From JBKBUF01 sp046290815 (lineage in GTDB: Bacteria > Bacteroidota > Bacteroidia > Cytophagales > Cytophagaceae), in contig JBKBUF010000039.1 in assembly GCA_046290815.1 (NCBI GenBank), positions 1 to 31,842 of the forward strand: DNA of 31,842 nucleotides, given 5' to 3'. Of the stretch, positions 30,405 to 31,842 are shown one piece after another (the first letter of the stretch is position 1; each line of letters opens with the position of its first letter). The translations under genes and the position numbers were made by a program. The notes under the pieces were generated by a model. It was not told the origin of the DNA. It made no database searches and saw nothing but the letters and a program-made list of their open reading frames with translations.

Positions 30405-31625
30405 TTGAATAAAAATAAAATTTTCAACGATCCGGTATATGGATTTATTACTATTCCGGGGCAAAGAATCTTTGATATTATTGACCATCCATGGTTTCAG
30501 AGACTCAGAAGAATTAAGCAATTAGGACTTACTGACCTGATATATCCAGGGGCACTTCACACGAGGTTTCACCATGCACTTGGGGCTATGCACCTGATGG
30601 GTACAGCTTTAAACCGCCTGAAAGCCAAGGGACATAACATATCTGATGAGGAAGCGGAAGCTGCTCAAATGGCAATATTACTTCATGATTCAGGCCACGG
30701 GCCTTTCTCCCATGCATTGGAAAATACTTTGCTTTCTCAAGTGCATCATGAAAAGCTTTCTATGCTTTTCATGAATAAACTGAACAAAGAGATGAACGGG
30801 GCGCTGGATTTAACAATAAAAATGTTCAGGAATAATTACAAGAGGAAGTTCTTTCATCAGCTTATTTCCAGTCAGCTGGATATTGACCGATTGGACTATC
30901 TGAAAAGAGATAGCTTTTTTACCGGTGTAATGGAAGGTACTATAGGCGAAGACAGAATTATCAAAATGCTGGATGTGGTAAATGATAGCCTGGTTGTAGA
31001 AGAAAAAGGGATATATAGCATTGAAAACTTTCTATCCAGCAGGAGATTGATGTATTGGCAGGTATATCTCCATAAAACCACAGTCAGTGTAGAAAAAATG
31101 CTGATCCAGATTATTACCAGGGCGCAGGACTTATGCAGACAAGGCAAAGCTTTAAATACAAGTCTTGCGTTATCATTGTTTCTGGAAAGAGAAGTAAAGT
31201 ATACAGATATTGAAAAAGATGAAAAGTACTTCAATGCCTTTGTGACCTTAGATGATTTTGATATCTGGTCAGCTATCAAAGCATGGCAGCATCATGAAGA
31301 CAAAATACTTTCGACTTTGTGCAGCAATTTACTGGCAAGAAGGTTATTTAAAATTCAGATCAGCAATAGCCCCTTCGATACAAAAACAGTAGAAAAAGTC
31401 AGAAAAGAACTTATTAAGAAATACAATTTCAACATTGAAGAATTGGAGTATTTTCTGATAAAAGGTACCATAAGCAATGCTGCTTATGTTCCTGTAGGAG
31501 AAACCATAAATATACTTACCAAACGAGGAGAGGTAATAGATGTAGCTCAGGCATCAGACCTACCCAATATCAAAGCTATAAGTAAGATTGTAAAAAAGCA
31601 TTATTTATGTTATCCTAAATTATAA
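30405..31625 (+). CDS. HD-domain phosphohydrolase (dNTPase-like)
   Basis: This 406-residue cytoplasmic protein belongs to the HD superfamily close to dNTP triphosphohydrolases. The opening FNDPVYGFITIPGQRIFDII, HPWFQRLRRIKQLGLTDLIYPGALHTRFHHALG and the HD motif LLHDSGHGPFSH (H94, D95) are typical, and QLDIDRLDYLKRDSFFTG supplies the later metal-binding Asp. Which nucleotide it cleaves is unknown. The start must be TTG at 30405, since no ATG or GTG lies in frame near NKNKIFNDP. It is divergent from porX. In related genomes, as I recall, lpxD and the lipid A genes follow; here an apparent insertion-sequence end follows instead. Confidence 0.9.
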   Translation: MNKNKIFNDPVYGFITIPGQRIFDIIDHPWFQRLRRIKQLGLTDLIYPGALHTRFHHALGAMHLMGTALNRLKAKGHNISDEEAEAAQMAILLHDSGHGPFSHALENTLLSQVHHEKLSMLFMNKLNKEMNGALDLTIKMFRNNYKRKFFHQLISSQLDIDRLDYLKRDSFFTGVMEGTIGEDRIIKMLDVVNDSLVVEEKGIYSIENFLSSRRLMYWQVYLHKTTVSVEKMLIQIITRAQDLCRQGKALNTSLALSLFLEREVKYTDIEKDEKYFNAFVTLDDFDIWSAIKAWQHHEDKILSTLCSNLLARRLFKIQISNSPFDTKTVEKVRKELIKKYNFNIEELEYFLIKGTISNAAYVPVGETINILTKRGEVIDVAQASDLPNIKAISKIVKKHYLCYPKL

Positions 31626-31724
31626 AATTCGAAATAGGTTATTAATTAAACTGCTATGCTATCATTCCTTGAATTCATTTTTACTGCAATAGTAGATTTA
31701 ATTTTTCTCAGGTTTACTATTAAA

Positions 31725-31842
31725 TGTAGTCGGTAACTACAACTGCACCAAAATCGGAAAATAAGAGTGCACCAAATTTGGCAACAAGAATGCACCAGTA
31801 ATTACCTTCGTCGGGATTAAAAAACCGATGAATAATTATGAA
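31725..31842. mobile_element. Probable end of an insertion sequence (IS21-like?), running out of the window
   Basis: A TGTAGT-CGGTA-ACTACA hairpin (31725-31741) is followed by three TGCACC motifs at 31744, 31768 and 31791, spaced 24 and 23 bases, the first two with similar A/T-rich tails. Several spaced repeats of a terminal motif just inside one end are characteristic of IS21-type elements. A frame opening ATGAATAATTATGAA (31828) may be the transposase start, but only five codons are visible. No transposase domain can be checked here. Confidence 0.45.

Noticed and set aside
1..31842. tRNA or rRNA genes
   Set aside because: No cloverleaf with a GTTCRANNC-type T-loop or rRNA-like conserved block was recognised by eye on either strand. 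A covariance search was not possible.

Overview
The window is an AT-rich chromosomal segment of a member of the phylum Bacteroidota, most likely a free-living gliding cytophaga (order Cytophagales; the genus cannot be read from the sequence). The evidence is a PorX-type response regulator of the type IX secretion system, a secreted multidomain protein with a C-terminal type IX sorting domain, an IPExxxVDY-family gene beside pyk, an S46 peptidase, promoters of the Bacteroidota TTTG-N19-TAnnTTTG type, and few Shine-Dalgarno sequences.

Layout. 1-3700: an ORF6N-domain gene broken by one in-frame amber codon, divergent from a short error-prone-type DNA polymerase III alpha subunit whose leader carries symmetric TTAGTA/TACTAA half-sites. 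3700-6300: a 335-base gene-free stretch with a pair of REP-like elements, then an unknown secreted protein, a DUF4136 lipoprotein and a DUF2147 protein. 6485-8656: a secreted beta-helix/Ig/CBM6 protein with a type IX sorting tail. 8734-11806, minus strand: M42 aminopeptidase, pyruvate kinase and an IPExxxVDY protein. 12065-17634, plus strand: acpP, fabF, rnc, nadE and lgt (fatty-acid synthesis, RNA processing, NAD synthesis, lipoprotein maturation), meeting yidD tail to tail. 17993-21691: an outer-membrane POTRA/beta-barrel protein and an S46 dipeptidyl-peptidase. 21771-26866: a single-domain response regulator, a 52-residue lipoprotein, valS, an OmpA/TSP3 protein and a small CxxC secreted protein. 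26980-30335, minus strand: porX, tsaE and an alanine dehydrogenase. 30405-31625: an HD-domain phosphohydrolase. The last about 120 bases look like one end of an insertion sequence.

How the genes connect. PorX controls the type IX secretion genes, and the beta-helix/CBM6 protein is a predicted client of that system. Lgt, YidD, the BamA-like barrel, the OmpA protein and two lipoproteins all belong to envelope building. acpP-fabF-rnc is a compact, conserved block.

The most unusual feature is at the 3' ends of genes. Seven intergenic loci carry short tandem words (period 5, 7 or 8), often facing an inverted copy of the same word so that a hairpin can form. The word differs from locus to locus, and at three genes (dnaE, the DUF2147 gene, nadE) the repeat runs into the stop codon or last codons. 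I know of no named element class that fits. No tRNA, rRNA or CRISPR array was seen. No defence or biosynthetic gene cluster is evident.
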